Origin: Emticicia agri
GTDB lineage: Bacteria; Bacteroidota; Bacteroidia; Cytophagales; Spirosomataceae
Assembly: GCF_004168285.1 (NCBI RefSeq)
Contig: NZ_SEWF01000014.1
Coordinates: forward strand, 62,001-126,000
Direction of reading: 5' to 3'
DNA: 64,000 nucleotides
Below the pieces are notes generated by a model. It was not told the DNA's origin, did not search any database, and was given only the letters and a program-made list of their open reading frames with translations. Shown piece after piece: positions 51,516 to 60,886 of this stretch. The position numbers and the translations under genes are program-made. The first letter of the stretch is position 1. Each line of letters opens with the position of its first letter.

Positions 51516-53690
51516 ATGTCAGGAAAAAAAACAGCCCTCTCGCTCATTACGTGCCTCCTTGCTCTTTCCGTTTTTCTACAAACGAATGCCCAGAATTCAG
51601 CCACTGCCATAGAGTGGCAAAGATGCTATGGCTGGAACAGTTGGTATGGTGATGAAGGGTTAAGAATAAACCCTTCTCAGGATGGAAACTATATAACTAC
51701 AGGCAAAAAAACGCTCAATGGTTATGAAACAATCGTAGCTTCAAAAGTAAATGCAAAAGGTGAACTTCTTTGGGAAACCATTATTTTTGATGACAAAGCC
51801 TATACAGGGTTCAGAGGTGTAGAAACTATTCAGAACTCTGATGGTGGCTATATTCTGATAGCCAAAGTAATTAGTGTACAGAAACTTAGTTTTGTTAGTA
51901 CCGACGGGCGAAATATAGAGTATAATACCGATCCTAAAGGATATTATGATATATTAATCACCAAATTAAATGCCCAGGGACAACGCCAGTGGTTTAAATT
52001 AATAGGAGGTTCAGGCGAAGATATGCCTGTCAGGGTTCTTCTTACTTCCGATAATAATATTATGCTGCTCGGTTATACTACTTCGGCCGATTACGATATC
52101 AGTGACTCAGGGAAAAATACTTCTTCTTATAACCGTGATATCTGGGTAGCCAAAATCAGTCAGACGGGTAACATTATGGCTAAAAAATGTTTTGGAGGCA
52201 ATAATGATGACCTTGCATTTGATATGAAAAAATCATCAGATGGTAATTATGTAATAGTAGGTAGTACCAACTCTGACGACGGGCAGTTAGGTACCAATAA
52301 GGGAGCGAAAGATATATTTGCTATTAAAATCAATGAATCTCTTAATAGTATCTGGGAAAAAACCTATGGCGGAAATCAGAACGATGAAGCCCGTAGTGTG
52401 GTAGCAATGCCTAACGGAGAACTTATTGTGGGTATTGTTTCTAACTCGCTCACAGATGACTTCTTTAAAGATCCTACTAACGATTTTCCGAACAATTATC
52501 AGGAGAATGTCTGGTTATTCAAGCTGAATTCCGGTGGTGATTTCGTCTCTTCTAAAATATTTGGTGGTTCAGGAAGAGATTTTATCAATGATTTGATTCT
52601 GACCCGTGATGGTAATTGTGCCTTTATAGGTTCTACTACTTCTAACAACGGAAGTATTACCGATAGAAACAGGATACCCAGCAACAACAATGATAAATTT
52701 GATGTGTTTCTGATGAAAACAACTACCAATCTTGACCCTATATGGCAAAAAACTATGGGTGGTTCAGAAGATGATGAAGGGAATGGTTTAGTAGAAACAC
52801 CAGATGAAACATTGATTACCATAGGCACTACAAAATCTTTTAATGGAGATGTGGTGGGCAACCATGATAACTCGCAAGACCCTCGTGATATATGGTTAGT
52901 GAAATTAAATTATGCCTGCCAATCAGATGTAGTAACCAGTATTGATTTGGTAGCTACTAATACCGATGTACTTGCCTCAGAAAGTATCAACAGTTCAGAC
53001 AGAATTACCCAACACTCTTCTGTGCGGTATTCTGCCAACAAAAACATTGACCTTACCGAAGGGTTTAACATTGAACTTGGCAGTGTATTAGAAGTTAATC
53101 TGATGGGTTGTACCAATGGTACAGCAGGTATCAGTAGCTTGCCTATTCAGGTACAAACTAACAACGCATGTAGAGAAGGAGGAATGAAATTTACTTTCTT
53201 CCCTCGTACACCTGATACTGATTTGTCGCAATACCGCATATCAATCCAGAATCTTGAACCATCTATTGAGTTTAAATTTTCAGGAAATGCACTGATTACC
53301 AAAAACAATTCACCTGATAATCACAATGCTTATTATCTGCTAACTGTTTCCCGAACTGGTTTTAGAGATTTTGTAGTGCAGGGATATACCAGTACTTGCG
53401 ACCATGACGATGCTCCGCTCAACTGCCCTGAAAATACAGATACGGTTATATTAGATAAACAATATTATAATGAAGGGGACACTTTTACTGCTACCTGGAC
53501 TGGCGAGTTGATTCCTGACCAGACGTTAGAGTGGTATAACGAAAATGTAACCTTAATATCGAAAAATGGCAAAACTATGGTAGGCAGAATCAATTCTTTC
53601 CCGGCGCACATTCAGGCGCAACCGGGGGTATTTGCTCACTATCGTCCATGTCATGGAGCCGTAAGAGTTGAGTTCAGAAAAGTTGAATAA
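51516..53690 (+). CDS. Large secreted repeat protein with Cys-module
   Basis: A 724-residue secreted protein (signal peptide about 1-27, ending in QTNAQ). Residues about 30-470 contain eight or so repeats built around a GGSxxDxxxxxxxTxDGxxxxxG pattern with KxNxxGxxxWxK, a beta-propeller-like arrangement common in Bacteroidota surface proteins. Next is the module NIDLTEGFNIELGSVLEVNL ending in MGC (about 495-535), shared with the GH97 protein and the broken gene at 34131. The last 190 residues form an unrecognised domain with several Cys. No type IX sorting domain. Binding partner unknown. It has its own terminator. Confidence 0.7.
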   Translation: MSGKKTALSLITCLLALSVFLQTNAQNSATAIEWQRCYGWNSWYGDEGLRINPSQDGNYITTGKKTLNGYETIVASKVNAKGELLWETIIFDDKAYTGFRGVETIQNSDGGYILIAKVISVQKLSFVSTDGRNIEYNTDPKGYYDILITKLNAQGQRQWFKLIGGSGEDMPVRVLLTSDNNIMLLGYTTSADYDISDSGKNTSSYNRDIWVAKISQTGNIMAKKCFGGNNDDLAFDMKKSSDGNYVIVGSTNSDDGQLGTNKGAKDIFAIKINESLNSIWEKTYGGNQNDEARSVVAMPNGELIVGIVSNSLTDDFFKDPTNDFPNNYQENVWLFKLNSGGDFVSSKIFGGSGRDFINDLILTRDGNCAFIGSTTSNNGSITDRNRIPSNNNDKFDVFLMKTTTNLDPIWQKTMGGSEDDEGNGLVETPDETLITIGTTKSFNGDVVGNHDNSQDPRDIWLVKLNYACQSDVVTSIDLVATNTDVLASESINSSDRITQHSSVRYSANKNIDLTEGFNIELGSVLEVNLMGCTNGTAGISSLPIQVQTNNACREGGMKFTFFPRTPDTDLSQYRISIQNLEPSIEFKFSGNALITKNNSPDNHNAYYLLTVSRTGFRDFVVQGYTSTCDHDDAPLNCPENTDTVILDKQYYNEGDTFTATWTGELIPDQTLEWYNENVTLISKNGKTMVGRINSFPAHIQAQPGVFAHYRPCHGAVRVEFRKVE

Positions 53691-53737
53691 AACCTATATT
53701 CACGGGGGTTGAAGAAACCCGAAAAACAAAGCATATA

Positions 53738-53775
53738 AAATCCTCACTTACAGTTAGTTAAGTAAGGATTTTTTA
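53738..53775 (+). terminator. Terminator
   Basis: AAATCCTCACTTA (53738-53750) pairs with TAAGTAAGGATTT (53759-53771) with one mismatch, then further T residues. Confidence 0.8.
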
Positions 53776-53792
53776 TTTTAGTTTTTCCTCAT

Positions 53793-53800
53793 TATTTTTG
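53793..53800 (+). promoter_or_regulatory. Candidate -7 box of the SGNH esterase gene
   Basis: TATTTTTG, an exact TAnnTTTG match, 34 bp before the ATG at 53835. No TTG at the correct spacing; the upstream terminator occupies that place. Confidence 0.35.
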
Positions 53801-53834
53801 CAATTTAGATACCTAAACACGAAGAATTGTTGAA

Positions 53835-56135
53835 ATGCGAATTTTGAGTTTAATTGCTATTTTATTAATCATAACATCTACCTGTTTTAGTCAAATACAA
53901 ATTAGTTTCCCTAAAGACAGAAGTGTTTTTCAAAGAAACAACCAGAATACTTCTGTAGTAAATATTTCAGGGAATTTTGATGGTGAGTTGGATAAAGTTG
54001 AAGCAAGATTAGTACCAGTTAAAGCCAATCAGGGGGTTTTAACTAATTGGGTAACCATTGCAACCAAACCTGAAGGCGGATATTTTGTCGGAACGCTTCA
54101 AGGGCAGGGAGGCTGGTACACCCTACAGGTAAGAGGTTGGTTGAATGAAAGTATTGTAGCTCAGGGTTTAGTAAGCAGAGTGGGCATCGGAGAAGTTTTT
54201 GTAGTGGCAGGACAATCAAATGCAGAAGGCGTATTAGACTATGGGGCAAAACCATCGCTCGATGACCGGGTGAATTGCTTTAATTACAGAGTACAAGATA
54301 ACCTATGGGATTATCCCTATTTCAGCAGTTTTTCTCATATTGAAACCAATACAATGGTTGGCCCTAAAGGACAGGGTTCGTGGTGCTGGGGAGAATTAGG
54401 CGATTATTTAGCCCAACGCCTCAATGTGCCTATTTTATTTTTAAATGCTGCTTATGGCGGTAGTTCTTCTGAAAACTGGTACAGTAGCGCGCTTGGCAAA
54501 CCTACCAAGAACGCCTTCCATTTACCTTATATTGGTGGGGCTCCGTATTCCAGTCTTAGAATATCATTGCAATTTTATGCTTCTTATTTAGGTATCCGTG
54601 CTGTTTTATGGGAACAGGGTGAAGATGACTCTGAAACAACAGAAGACAATTATTATAACAATATAAAAACTGTTATAGAAAGAAGCCGTATCGATGCCAA
54701 TAAAAACCTTTCTTGGGTGATAAGCCGGACTTCTCTTAACGATTTTGCAGCAGTGCACGTCAACCACGGAGTTATCAGGGCTCAGAACAGGATTATCAGC
54801 AATATCGCCAATGTATATGAAGGCCCTTATACCGATTCCATTCAGATACCCCGTGTAGAAGGAGTTCACTTTAAGAACCTCGGTGGCAATAATGATGGTA
54901 TTTCTGCTTTAGCTAAAGCCTGGAACACAAAATTAAACGATAGTTTTTTCGATAAGTCTATTCCTTTTCTTTCTTCATCGCTTATTACCTTACAGGCAAG
55001 TTGCCAGTTCTCAGAAACAGCTAAATTAAGCCTGCCAAGTAATTTTGAATCTCAGCGTTGGTCTGATAACTCAACGGGGGCTTCTCTTACAGCTGATAAC
55101 GGTAGTTTTAGTGTTGTGGCTCGTGATAATCATGGGAATTATTACTTTTCAAATACAGTCAACGTTAAAGGGCTTGCACCTTCAATCGTTCCTTTTGCTA
55201 CTACTAAACGAAATCCGAATTTTTGTGAGGGTTCTAATACTGAATTGATAACCAATGATACGCACTATTCCCGTTTCCGTTGGAATACAGGCGAAACCAA
55301 TAAATCAATCACTATTAATACTTCGGGCATATTTACCGTAAGAGGTATTAATTCGTTAGACTGTTTTTCTCCACCTTCCAACGAGGTTATTACAAGGGTG
55401 CTGGCGCTTCCGCCTAAACCAAATATCATTATGAGTAGTGGCCCGACTGCATGCGAAGGGGCTACTATTACACTATACGCTTCAGGATTCGGAAAAAGTT
55501 TCTGGAGTACCAATGACAGCACCGGAAGCCTTATGTTTACTAAGCCCGGAGATTATAGTGTTTCAGTAAAGGTTCGGGACGAAAATGGCTGCGTATCTGT
55601 TAATTCTGATGTAGCTAAAATCAGTATTAAACCTCGCCCAGAACAACCTACTATTGCTCAGATTGGTGCTTTTAGTCTGGAAGCAGAACAAATGACTGAA
55701 AAAATTGATGCGTATGAGTGGAGAAAAGATGATGCGTTTCTGACTACGAGAGCCTCCATTATTAAATCTGCCAAACCGGGCTTTTTTACAGCTACTGCTG
55801 TCAAAAATTACCAGCTTGCTACTAATCAGATACTCGGTTGCCGCTCAATTCCTTCAAAAGCATTTTCATTTATACCCAACACTGAAATCAAGAATCTGGT
55901 TGTCTATCCAAATCCGGTAACTGATGGGGTAGTTTATCTTGAAGCCCGAGAAGACCTGAGTGATTTGATATTCACTGTTTATAATACAAGCGGGAAGTTT
56001 GTTTATTCTACACTTGTGCCTTCGCTTACCGAACGCAGAGAAATAAACCTGTCTTTTTTACAAGACGGTAAATACATAATCCGATTGCAGAACAGCAAAT
56101 TTTCGGAGTCGAAAAGTATCTGGATTGAGAGGTAG
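53835..56135 (+). CDS. Type IX-secreted SGNH-fold carbohydrate esterase
   Basis: A 766-residue protein: signal peptide (about 1-19, ending in TCFSQ), N-terminal beta domain (about 20-115), then a sialate-O-acetylesterase-like SGNH domain (about 118-380) with block I VFVVAGQSNAEG (catalytic Ser), the oxyanion Gly in NAAYGGSSSENW, LWEQGEDDS and the C-terminal IPRVEGVHF holding the catalytic His. Two to three Ig-like segments follow (about 395-680) and a type IX sorting domain (LVVYPNPVTDGVVYLEA ... GKYIIRLQNSK). It probably removes acetyl groups from polysaccharides. It ends 1 bp from the convergent Anbu stop. Confidence 0.87.
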   Translation: MRILSLIAILLIITSTCFSQIQISFPKDRSVFQRNNQNTSVVNISGNFDGELDKVEARLVPVKANQGVLTNWVTIATKPEGGYFVGTLQGQGGWYTLQVRGWLNESIVAQGLVSRVGIGEVFVVAGQSNAEGVLDYGAKPSLDDRVNCFNYRVQDNLWDYPYFSSFSHIETNTMVGPKGQGSWCWGELGDYLAQRLNVPILFLNAAYGGSSSENWYSSALGKPTKNAFHLPYIGGAPYSSLRISLQFYASYLGIRAVLWEQGEDDSETTEDNYYNNIKTVIERSRIDANKNLSWVISRTSLNDFAAVHVNHGVIRAQNRIISNIANVYEGPYTDSIQIPRVEGVHFKNLGGNNDGISALAKAWNTKLNDSFFDKSIPFLSSSLITLQASCQFSETAKLSLPSNFESQRWSDNSTGASLTADNGSFSVVARDNHGNYYFSNTVNVKGLAPSIVPFATTKRNPNFCEGSNTELITNDTHYSRFRWNTGETNKSITINTSGIFTVRGINSLDCFSPPSNEVITRVLALPPKPNIIMSSGPTACEGATITLYASGFGKSFWSTNDSTGSLMFTKPGDYSVSVKVRDENGCVSVNSDVAKISIKPRPEQPTIAQIGAFSLEAEQMTEKIDAYEWRKDDAFLTTRASIIKSAKPGFFTATAVKNYQLATNQILGCRSIPSKAFSFIPNTEIKNLVVYPNPVTDGVVYLEAREDLSDLIFTVYNTSGKFVYSTLVPSLTERREINLSFLQDGKYIIRLQNSKFSESKSIWIER

Positions 56136-56152
56136 TTTATTCGCCTACCTCT
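56128..56152. terminator. Hairpin made from two convergent coding ends
   Basis: AGAGGTAG (56128-56135), the last codons and stop of the esterase gene, pairs perfectly with CTACCTCT (56145-56152), which is coding sequence of the Anbu gene. The loop contains the Anbu stop codon. No T-run. Confidence 0.45.
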
Positions 56153-56874
56153 AACGATTTACTGAAAATAGGTTCCATCCAATCTGTTGAGAGCTTCTGC
56201 ACGGAAGCATTCAGCAGAGCATTCCACTGATACGAAATCTGCTCAAGGTCTTGTTTTTCGTAACGGTGTTCTACCATGTTGAAGCTATTTTTTTCGCAAA
56301 GAATCACATCAATCGGAAAATCTACGTCATTGGCACTCACACGTGTAGAGTCGAAAGCTAAAAAACCCAGTTTCAGCACTTCCTGTAATGAAGTATTGTA
56401 TTTAAGATTCCGGTAAAGTATGGGCTTCCCATAGTTTGACTGCCCTATTATAATAAAAGGAGAACCCTCTGTAACCTCTATCCAGTTGCCTTCCGGATAA
56501 AGCATATATAATTTGTGTTCGTCGTCATTTTCAAGCTGCCCTCCTATCAGAGCCGACAGGTTAAAGGCCAATCCTGCTTCTTTTAAAGAGAATTTATCTT
56601 CACTTGCCACCCTCTTCACCTGGTCGCCAAAAGCATTCACAGCCTTATACATTTTATCAAACTTGTGGTCTTGCTGTTCTAATACCTCTTTAAAATAAGT
56701 AATCGCCTTATCACGAACCGAGCGCAGGCCGGCCGTCATAATAAACATCGAATGATTATTTGATTGGTGAATAAACACTTTTTTATTCGTAGAAACCTCA
56801 CTACCGGACGTGATACGGGTATCAGCAATGGCAACAAGCCCTTTGGCTACTTTTACTCCAAGACAGAAAGTCAT
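56137..56874 (-). CDS. Anbu-type proteasome-related protease
   Basis: A 245-residue member of the bacterial proteasome homologues. It starts MTFCLGVKVAKGLVAIADTR: after removal of Met the Thr2 is the N-terminal nucleophile, with Asp18 and a Lys at about 31-32 completing the proteasome active site. Length and the C-terminal region (FDSTRVSANDVDFPIDVILCEKNSF) match Anbu rather than HslV (which is about 175). Substrates are unknown. It lies 130 bp downstream of the alpha-E gene on the same strand and is the usual neighbour of that gene; transglutaminase and ATP-grasp genes typical of the cluster are not adjacent. Confidence 0.9.
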   Translation of the reverse strand: MTFCLGVKVAKGLVAIADTRITSGSEVSTNKKVFIHQSNNHSMFIMTAGLRSVRDKAITYFKEVLEQQDHKFDKMYKAVNAFGDQVKRVASEDKFSLKEAGLAFNLSALIGGQLENDDEHKLYMLYPEGNWIEVTEGSPFIIIGQSNYGKPILYRNLKYNTSLQEVLKLGFLAFDSTRVSANDVDFPIDVILCEKNSFNMVEHRYEKQDLEQISYQWNALLNASVQKLSTDWMEPIFSKSLEVGE

Positions 56875-57004
56875 ATCATAATGTTGAGCGGATCGCCGCT
56901 TCGATTATTAGCAATGAAAGCAGCATTCATTACCGGTGTACAAAAAAACAAAAACAAAATTATAAAAACCTACTTTAGTAATTACTATAAACTAATATTT
57001 TAAT

Positions 57005-57967
57005 TTATTGTTCAATTGGTTTCAAACCAAAATAGGTCTCGAAAATAGTTTTTGCTACATTATTATTTTTAATCTGAAATTCGTCTAAATAGGGGTGCAA
57101 TGCCTTTTCAAAAATATCTTCTACCTCAGTAAACTCTATTTCATGACGTAATTTACTTAATGATTTTTCAGCCGGATTTGAATATCCCTCAGTCATTTTA
57201 TGGCCGGAAATCTCGTATAAAGAGAGTTCAGCCTGACGAATACAATAGAAAACAGAACGAGGGAAACTCTTATCTAAAATCAGAAACTCAACTATATGTG
57301 ACGGATTAATAACACGATGCTCCTGACGATACATATTAAATGCGCCTACCGATTTCAATACAGATGTCCAGATTAGCAATTCCTGAGGCGAACCAAAGGC
57401 TTCATCATCGGGCAATAGCGTAAAATAACGCACATCTAAAAAACGGGAGGTTTTATCGGCACGTTCCAAGAACCTTCCCATACGCCCGAAATGGAATGCT
57501 TCATTACGGGTTACGGTTGAATCAACAATTCCCCAGAAAAGCTGGCATCCATCTTTTATTTCAGTAAAAAATTGTTGCAGTTGCTCTACATCCCAGTTTT
57601 TTGCTGACTGTGTTTCCTTAATTTTCAGGTAAAAAATATTAATGTGTTCCCACATTTCTTTGGTAATACTCTCACGTATGGTTCGGGCATTCTCACGGGC
57701 AGCAGCCAGACAACTGTAAATAGAGTTAGGATTGCGTTTATCAAAAGTCATATAGTCAATCACGTTGTTCCGGTTGGCTCGACTATGAAACTCAAAAAAA
57801 CCATAATTATCAGCAGTAGCAATCAATAAAGGCTCCCATTGTTCGGTTAAAATACCTGGTGCGTCAAGAGCAAGATTCAGGTTTACACTTACAAAACGGG
57901 AATAGTTTTCTGCTCGCTCTATATAGCGATTTATCCAATAAATTGAATTGGCAACACGACTCAACAT
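57005..57967 (-). CDS. Alpha-E domain protein (DUF403)
   Basis: A 320-residue all-helical protein starting MLSRVANSIYWINRYIERAENYSRFV, the signature opening of alpha-E (DUF403) proteins. Further typical blocks are ENARTIRESITKEMWEHIN, GRFLERADKTSRFLDVRYF and FPRSVFYCIRQAE. These proteins are encoded with circularly permuted ATP-grasp enzymes and are proposed to take part in making a peptide-like product; unproven. The frame could begin at a TTG at 57994, but that lies at the predicted transcription start, so 57967 is used. Divergent from the first NarL-type regulator. Confidence 0.9.
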   Translation of the reverse strand: MLSRVANSIYWINRYIERAENYSRFVSVNLNLALDAPGILTEQWEPLLIATADNYGFFEFHSRANRNNVIDYMTFDKRNPNSIYSCLAAARENARTIRESITKEMWEHINIFYLKIKETQSAKNWDVEQLQQFFTEIKDGCQLFWGIVDSTVTRNEAFHFGRMGRFLERADKTSRFLDVRYFTLLPDDEAFGSPQELLIWTSVLKSVGAFNMYRQEHRVINPSHIVEFLILDKSFPRSVFYCIRQAELSLYEISGHKMTEGYSNPAEKSLSKLRHEIEFTEVEDIFEKALHPYLDEFQIKNNNVAKTIFETYFGLKPIEQ

Positions 57968-57995
57968 AATATTCTTTGGTTTTTTTGATGACAAC

Positions 57996-58025
57996 CAAAG
58001 ATAGTAAACGAAATCTGAAATACAA
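57996..58025 (-). promoter_or_regulatory. Promoter of alpha-E/Anbu genes
   Basis: On the minus strand TTG (58025-58023), 19 nt, TATCTTTG (58003-57996): a full Bacteroidota promoter with start near 57990. Confidence 0.6.
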
Positions 58026-58131
58026 GCAAAATATTATGAAGATTCCTTTTCACTATATAGGTTATAGAACAGAAACAAAAAATCACTACTTATAGGTATT
58101 TCATTGTATTCACAACTATATTAGCTTTGTA

Positions 58132-58139
58132 ACGAAACG
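58132..58139 (+). promoter_or_regulatory. Candidate -7 box of the first NarL-type regulator
   Basis: TAGCTTTG, an exact TAnnTTTG match, about 75 bp before the ATG at 58215. The nearest TTG (58104-58106) is 25 nt upstream, longer than usual. Confidence 0.4.
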
Positions 58140-58214
58140 ACGTTGAACTGGCTAATCTCAGGAGATTCTTAAACCCTTTTTATCCACTTCTATTGACTTA
58201 TTATTTATTCTTTT

Positions 58215-58868
58215 ATGCAAAAAATCAGAGTTTTAATTGCTGATGACCATGTGATTGTAGCCGAGAGTTTAGGCTTTTTGATTGGCACTATGGCCGGAAT
58301 TGAAGTGGTAGGAATAAAAAACAGCGGCTGGCAGGTATTGGCTTTTTTAGAAAATACCGAAACAGATGTTATCCTGATTGACTATCATATGCCATTAATG
58401 AACGGTATTGAAACTACTATCAGGATTCGGGAGAAGTACCCATCTATACGTATTATGCTTCTGACTATGTCTGAAGAGCCTGCTATTATCAAAGAAGCTC
58501 TAATAGCCGGAGCTTCGGGGTATATTGTGAAGAAAATTGAAAAAGCCGAATTAGAAAATGCGATTAAAACTGTAGCAAGCGGAAAAAAATACCTGAGCGA
58601 TGAAGCCGTAATGCGATTGGCCGAAATACCTAACCTGAATACTCCAAGCGGCAATGAGGAATTAGGCGAAACCATACCTATTACACCAAGAGAAATTGAA
58701 ATTCTAAAACTGATAGTACAGGAGTTTTCAAATACAGAAATAGCCCAGAAGATATTTATCAGCCCCACAACAGTAGAAACCCACAGACGGAATCTGATGA
58801 AGAAATTGGGCGTTAATTCAGCACTTGGGCTCTATAAATATGCCAGAAAGCATGGCCTGATTGATTAA
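58215..58868 (+). CDS. NarL/FixJ-family response regulator
   Basis: A 217-residue regulator. The receiver has the acidic pair Asp10/Asp11, phospho-acceptor Asp56 (VILIDYHMPLMNG), Thr in LLTMSEEP and Lys106 (GYIVKKIE). The C-terminal LuxR-type helix-turn-helix (about 152-215) reads ITPREIEILKLIVQEFSNTEIAQ and ISPTTVETHRRNLMKKLGV. It converges on a HisKA_3 kinase gene whose stop lies only 3 bp away, so this kinase is the probable partner. All conserved residues are intact. Confidence 0.93.
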   Translation: MQKIRVLIADDHVIVAESLGFLIGTMAGIEVVGIKNSGWQVLAFLENTETDVILIDYHMPLMNGIETTIRIREKYPSIRIMLLTMSEEPAIIKEALIAGASGYIVKKIEKAELENAIKTVASGKKYLSDEAVMRLAEIPNLNTPSGNEELGETIPITPREIEILKLIVQEFSNTEIAQKIFISPTTVETHRRNLMKKLGVNSALGLYKYARKHGLID

Positions 58869-58874
58869 CAATCA
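58858..58874. terminator. Small hairpin across two stop codons
   Basis: TGATTG (58858-58863) pairs with CAATCA (58869-58874) around ATTAA, spanning the stops of the regulator (plus) and kinase (minus). Only 6 bp, so weak. Confidence 0.3.
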
Positions 58875-60812
58875 AGCTATAAAAGGTACTGTAACTTTGA
58901 TTATCGTACTTTTATTGGCAATTGAATTAAAACTGATAGAGGCGGCTAATGCTTCTACCCTATTCTTTATATTTTTAATTCCTTTTCCATTATTTGCTGA
59001 ATTTATGTCAGCACCTCTTCCATTATCTTTTACTGTTACATACCAATTTTCACTACTCTGCTCAAACCTGATTTCGGCCTGAGTAGCCTGTGCGTGTTTG
59101 AGTATATTATTGATTAACTCCATACAAATACTATAAAGTTCTAATGCTGTTTTCTGGTCATTAATTATAACATCTTTCTCTATCACTAATGCTATTTTTA
59201 GTTTTCCGCTCTGATTAATATCTGATGTTAGTTTATGTAATGCCCCAAACAGACCTTTTTGTTCAAAATCATCAGGCAATAAATTGTGTGAAATCAACCT
59301 CACTTCTTCATATGCATTATTCATCATATTCAGAATATTAGTATAGACTTTTTTCTCTTCTGAGGTCAGATTTTCTCTATCAATTGCCTGCAACATCCAT
59401 CTGATTCCCGACAGTGTGCTTCCCAGGTTATCGTGCAATTCTGAGGCAACTCTTTTCCTTTCTAAAGTCTGCCCTTTTACCAAAGCCGCTGAAATCTCCT
59501 GATTTTTTTGTGTAAGTTCGTTATTAGCCTGTATCAATTCTGAGGTTCGTTCTTCTACTTTTCTTTCAAGCGTTTTATTCAGTTCTTCTACTTCTGTTTT
59601 TACCAATAATATCTCCTCTTTCTGATTTTCAATCAGCTGATTTTTATCTTTTAACAAACGGTTATTCCACCAGAAAAAAACAACGAAAATCAATACGCCT
59701 ATTACCCCTATAATCAATCCTTTTTTTATGAGGGTTTCTCTTATCAAATCCTGATTCAATAGTGCATTATTCTCTTTCAGTTGCATATTATCATACTCAA
59801 ACCGCATACTTTCTAACTGTTTCTCATATTCCTGTTTTTTAGAATCTTCCGCAAGCCGTATATATTCTTCATGATAATATAATGCCTTTTGATAATTACC
59901 TAACTCCTTATGAATTACATATAATCGTTCATAGAGCGGCAGTTTATTATATTCTCTTATATCCGAAAACTGTTTGAAAGGTTTTTCGGCATAATATAAA
60001 GCCTGCTTAAAGTCTCCTTTGCCGGAATAGATACGAGCCAGGGCCTCATATCCCATTACCCAGTCATATTCAACCATTCCCTCTATCGTTTCATTTAATT
60101 TCATTCCGATAGTTGCATAGGCTAATGCCTTATCATATTCTTTTTTTTCGATATACGTATTGGCAATGCTCCAGGTGCAATAATTTTCCATTATCTGAAT
60201 CCCATTCTTTCTTGCATACACCAAACATTGTTGAAAATAAGCCAATGCCTTTTCATAATCTTTTCTCATATAATAACTTCGCCCTATATCATTCAAACAA
60301 TTGGCATAGCCTTTTTTATAGTTGATTTTCAGGAAATAAGGCATTGCCTTGTTATAATGTTTTTCTGCCAAATCATATTTTTTCAGTTCAAAATACGCAT
60401 GAGCAATCTGGCGATTGTTAGAAGCAATCAAAGTATCTGACTTAATTTGTTCTGATAATTTCAGGCTTTTAAAGAAATATTCAGAACTCTCAAAATCTTT
60501 TCCGAGCATTAAATAAGAATAACCCAACTGATGATTTGCTCTGGCAATACTGAGTATATGATTTAATCTTTCACCGATTTTTAATGCCTGTTCTGAATAA
60601 AAAACACTTGAATCAGGTTTAGAAAAAGCCATACGAAAGGCCAATGCGCATAGTACTTTCACTCTCAATGTATCGTTGCTGAAAGAAGTTCGTTCTGGTG
60701 GAAGTTTCGCTAAGATAGCTTTCAGGCTATCTACTCTTTGATTAATAACCTGCTGCCCGTAAGCACTTATTGAAAAGAATAATAAAAGATAACAAACAGT
60801 ATATTTTCTCAT
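58872..60812 (-). CDS. TPR-containing sensor histidine kinase (HisKA_3), copy 1
   Basis: A 646-residue kinase: signal peptide (about 1-19, ending in AYGQ), TPR array (about 40-340; for example GRSYYMRKDYEKALAYFQQC), one transmembrane helix (about 373-392), coiled coil (about 395-450), HisKA_3 domain with phospho-His460 (RKRVASELHDNLGSTLSG) and HATPase (VKDNGRGADI, NGKGIKNIKNRVEAL). It is a close paralogue of the next kinase upstream, same length and domain order, 74 bp apart on the same strand. The facing regulator gene at 58215 is the probable partner. Confidence 0.93.
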   Translation of the reverse strand: MRKYTVCYLLLFFSISAYGQQVINQRVDSLKAILAKLPPERTSFSNDTLRVKVLCALAFRMAFSKPDSSVFYSEQALKIGERLNHILSIARANHQLGYSYLMLGKDFESSEYFFKSLKLSEQIKSDTLIASNNRQIAHAYFELKKYDLAEKHYNKAMPYFLKINYKKGYANCLNDIGRSYYMRKDYEKALAYFQQCLVYARKNGIQIMENYCTWSIANTYIEKKEYDKALAYATIGMKLNETIEGMVEYDWVMGYEALARIYSGKGDFKQALYYAEKPFKQFSDIREYNKLPLYERLYVIHKELGNYQKALYYHEEYIRLAEDSKKQEYEKQLESMRFEYDNMQLKENNALLNQDLIRETLIKKGLIIGVIGVLIFVVFFWWNNRLLKDKNQLIENQKEEILLVKTEVEELNKTLERKVEERTSELIQANNELTQKNQEISAALVKGQTLERKRVASELHDNLGSTLSGIRWMLQAIDRENLTSEEKKVYTNILNMMNNAYEEVRLISHNLLPDDFEQKGLFGALHKLTSDINQSGKLKIALVIEKDVIINDQKTALELYSICMELINNILKHAQATQAEIRFEQSSENWYVTVKDNGRGADINSANNGKGIKNIKNRVEALAASISFNSIANKSTIIKVTVPFIA

Positions 60813-60886
60813 AATAGGTTTAAAAAAGAGCAGCGTAATTGCAGAAATACTAAACTGATTGGTTCTTTAAAATCAGGTACTGATAT

